Positions 63,973-64,000 of a DNA stretch of 64,000 nt are shown piece by piece. The notes beneath the pieces were generated by a model that was not told the origin of the DNA, searched no databases, and saw nothing but the letters and a program-made list of their open reading frames with translations. This stretch comes from Erwinia tasmaniensis Et1/99 (GTDB lineage Bacteria > Pseudomonadota > Gammaproteobacteria > Enterobacterales > Enterobacteriaceae), in the NCBI RefSeq assembly GCF_000026185.1, contig NC_010694.1:1488001-1552000 (forward strand), in the 5' to 3' direction. Each line of letters starts with the position of its first letter. The stretch's first letter is position 1. The position numbers and the translations under genes were made by a program.

Positions 63973-64000
63973 TGCCATCGGGATAAGCCGACCGCTGAAA

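Overview
The window is enterobacterial chromosome, most likely Erwinia or a close Erwinia/Pantoea relative. The evidence is the order dcd-asmA-yegH, then a twelve-gene amylovoran/stewartan-type exopolysaccharide operon, galF-galE, an O-antigen locus, gnd, the his operon, yeeZ, plaP, sbcB, dacD, yeeA, yeeX, yeeO and tRNA-Asn. The flanks match the Escherichia coli map and the ams genes match the plant-associated Erwinia/Pantoea group. The core genes look moderately GC-rich. The O-antigen genes (about 22.7-33.9 kb) and the last large gene (61.4-63.3 kb) are clearly AT-richer, as expected of exchanged DNA.

Region 1 (1-3.8 kb): the 3' end of dcd, asmA, and convergent yegH. Region 2 (3.8-20.2 kb): a long leader with an RcsAB-box-like site followed by a TTGACA element, and a JUMPstart/ops element for RfaH. 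It precedes amsG, amsH (wza), amsI (wzb), amsA (wzc), glycosyltransferases, a Wzy-type polymerase, the tailspike-like AmsF, the pyruvyltransferase AmsJ, AmsK and the flippase AmsL, and ends at a good terminator. Three intergenic hairpins without T-tracts lie inside this operon. Region 3 (20.3-22.3 kb): galF and galE, which supply UDP-Glc and UDP-Gal to both polysaccharides.

Region 4 (22.5-33.9 kb): a second JUMPstart/ops element, then rmlB, rmlA and an SDR sugar-nucleotide enzyme, followed by wzm-wzt-wbbM-glf-wbbN-wbbO. The last six have the same order and domain make-up as the Klebsiella O1/O2 D-galactan I locus. A divergent gene next to gnd encodes a coiled-coil protein with a TagB/TagF-like domain. 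The locus therefore looks like an ABC-transporter-exported galactan O antigen plus an unassigned dTDP-sugar branch and a possible phosphoglycerol-type transferase.

Region 5 (34.2-46.5 kb): gnd with a perfect CRP half-site pair in its leader, an M14-family deacylase next to an orphan amino-acid-binding protein, a YbaK-type deacylase, the complete his operon with the HisL attenuator, and yeeZ. Region 6 (46.5-50.4 kb): an accessory two-gene unit, an alpha-oxoamine synthase followed by an FAD-dependent monooxygenase-like protein. It is flanked by long non-coding stretches and is the best candidate here for an undescribed small-molecule pathway.

Region 7 (50.4-60.8 kb): plaP with a possible upstream small ORF, sbcB, a small lipoprotein, dacD, yeeA, yeeX, yeeO, a siderophore-interacting protein and an Old Yellow Enzyme. 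Region 8 (60.8-64 kb): an AT-rich single-chain DUF262/DUF1524 (GmrSD-like) gene, probably anti-phage, next to tRNA-Asn(GTT), which has a clear promoter and terminator.
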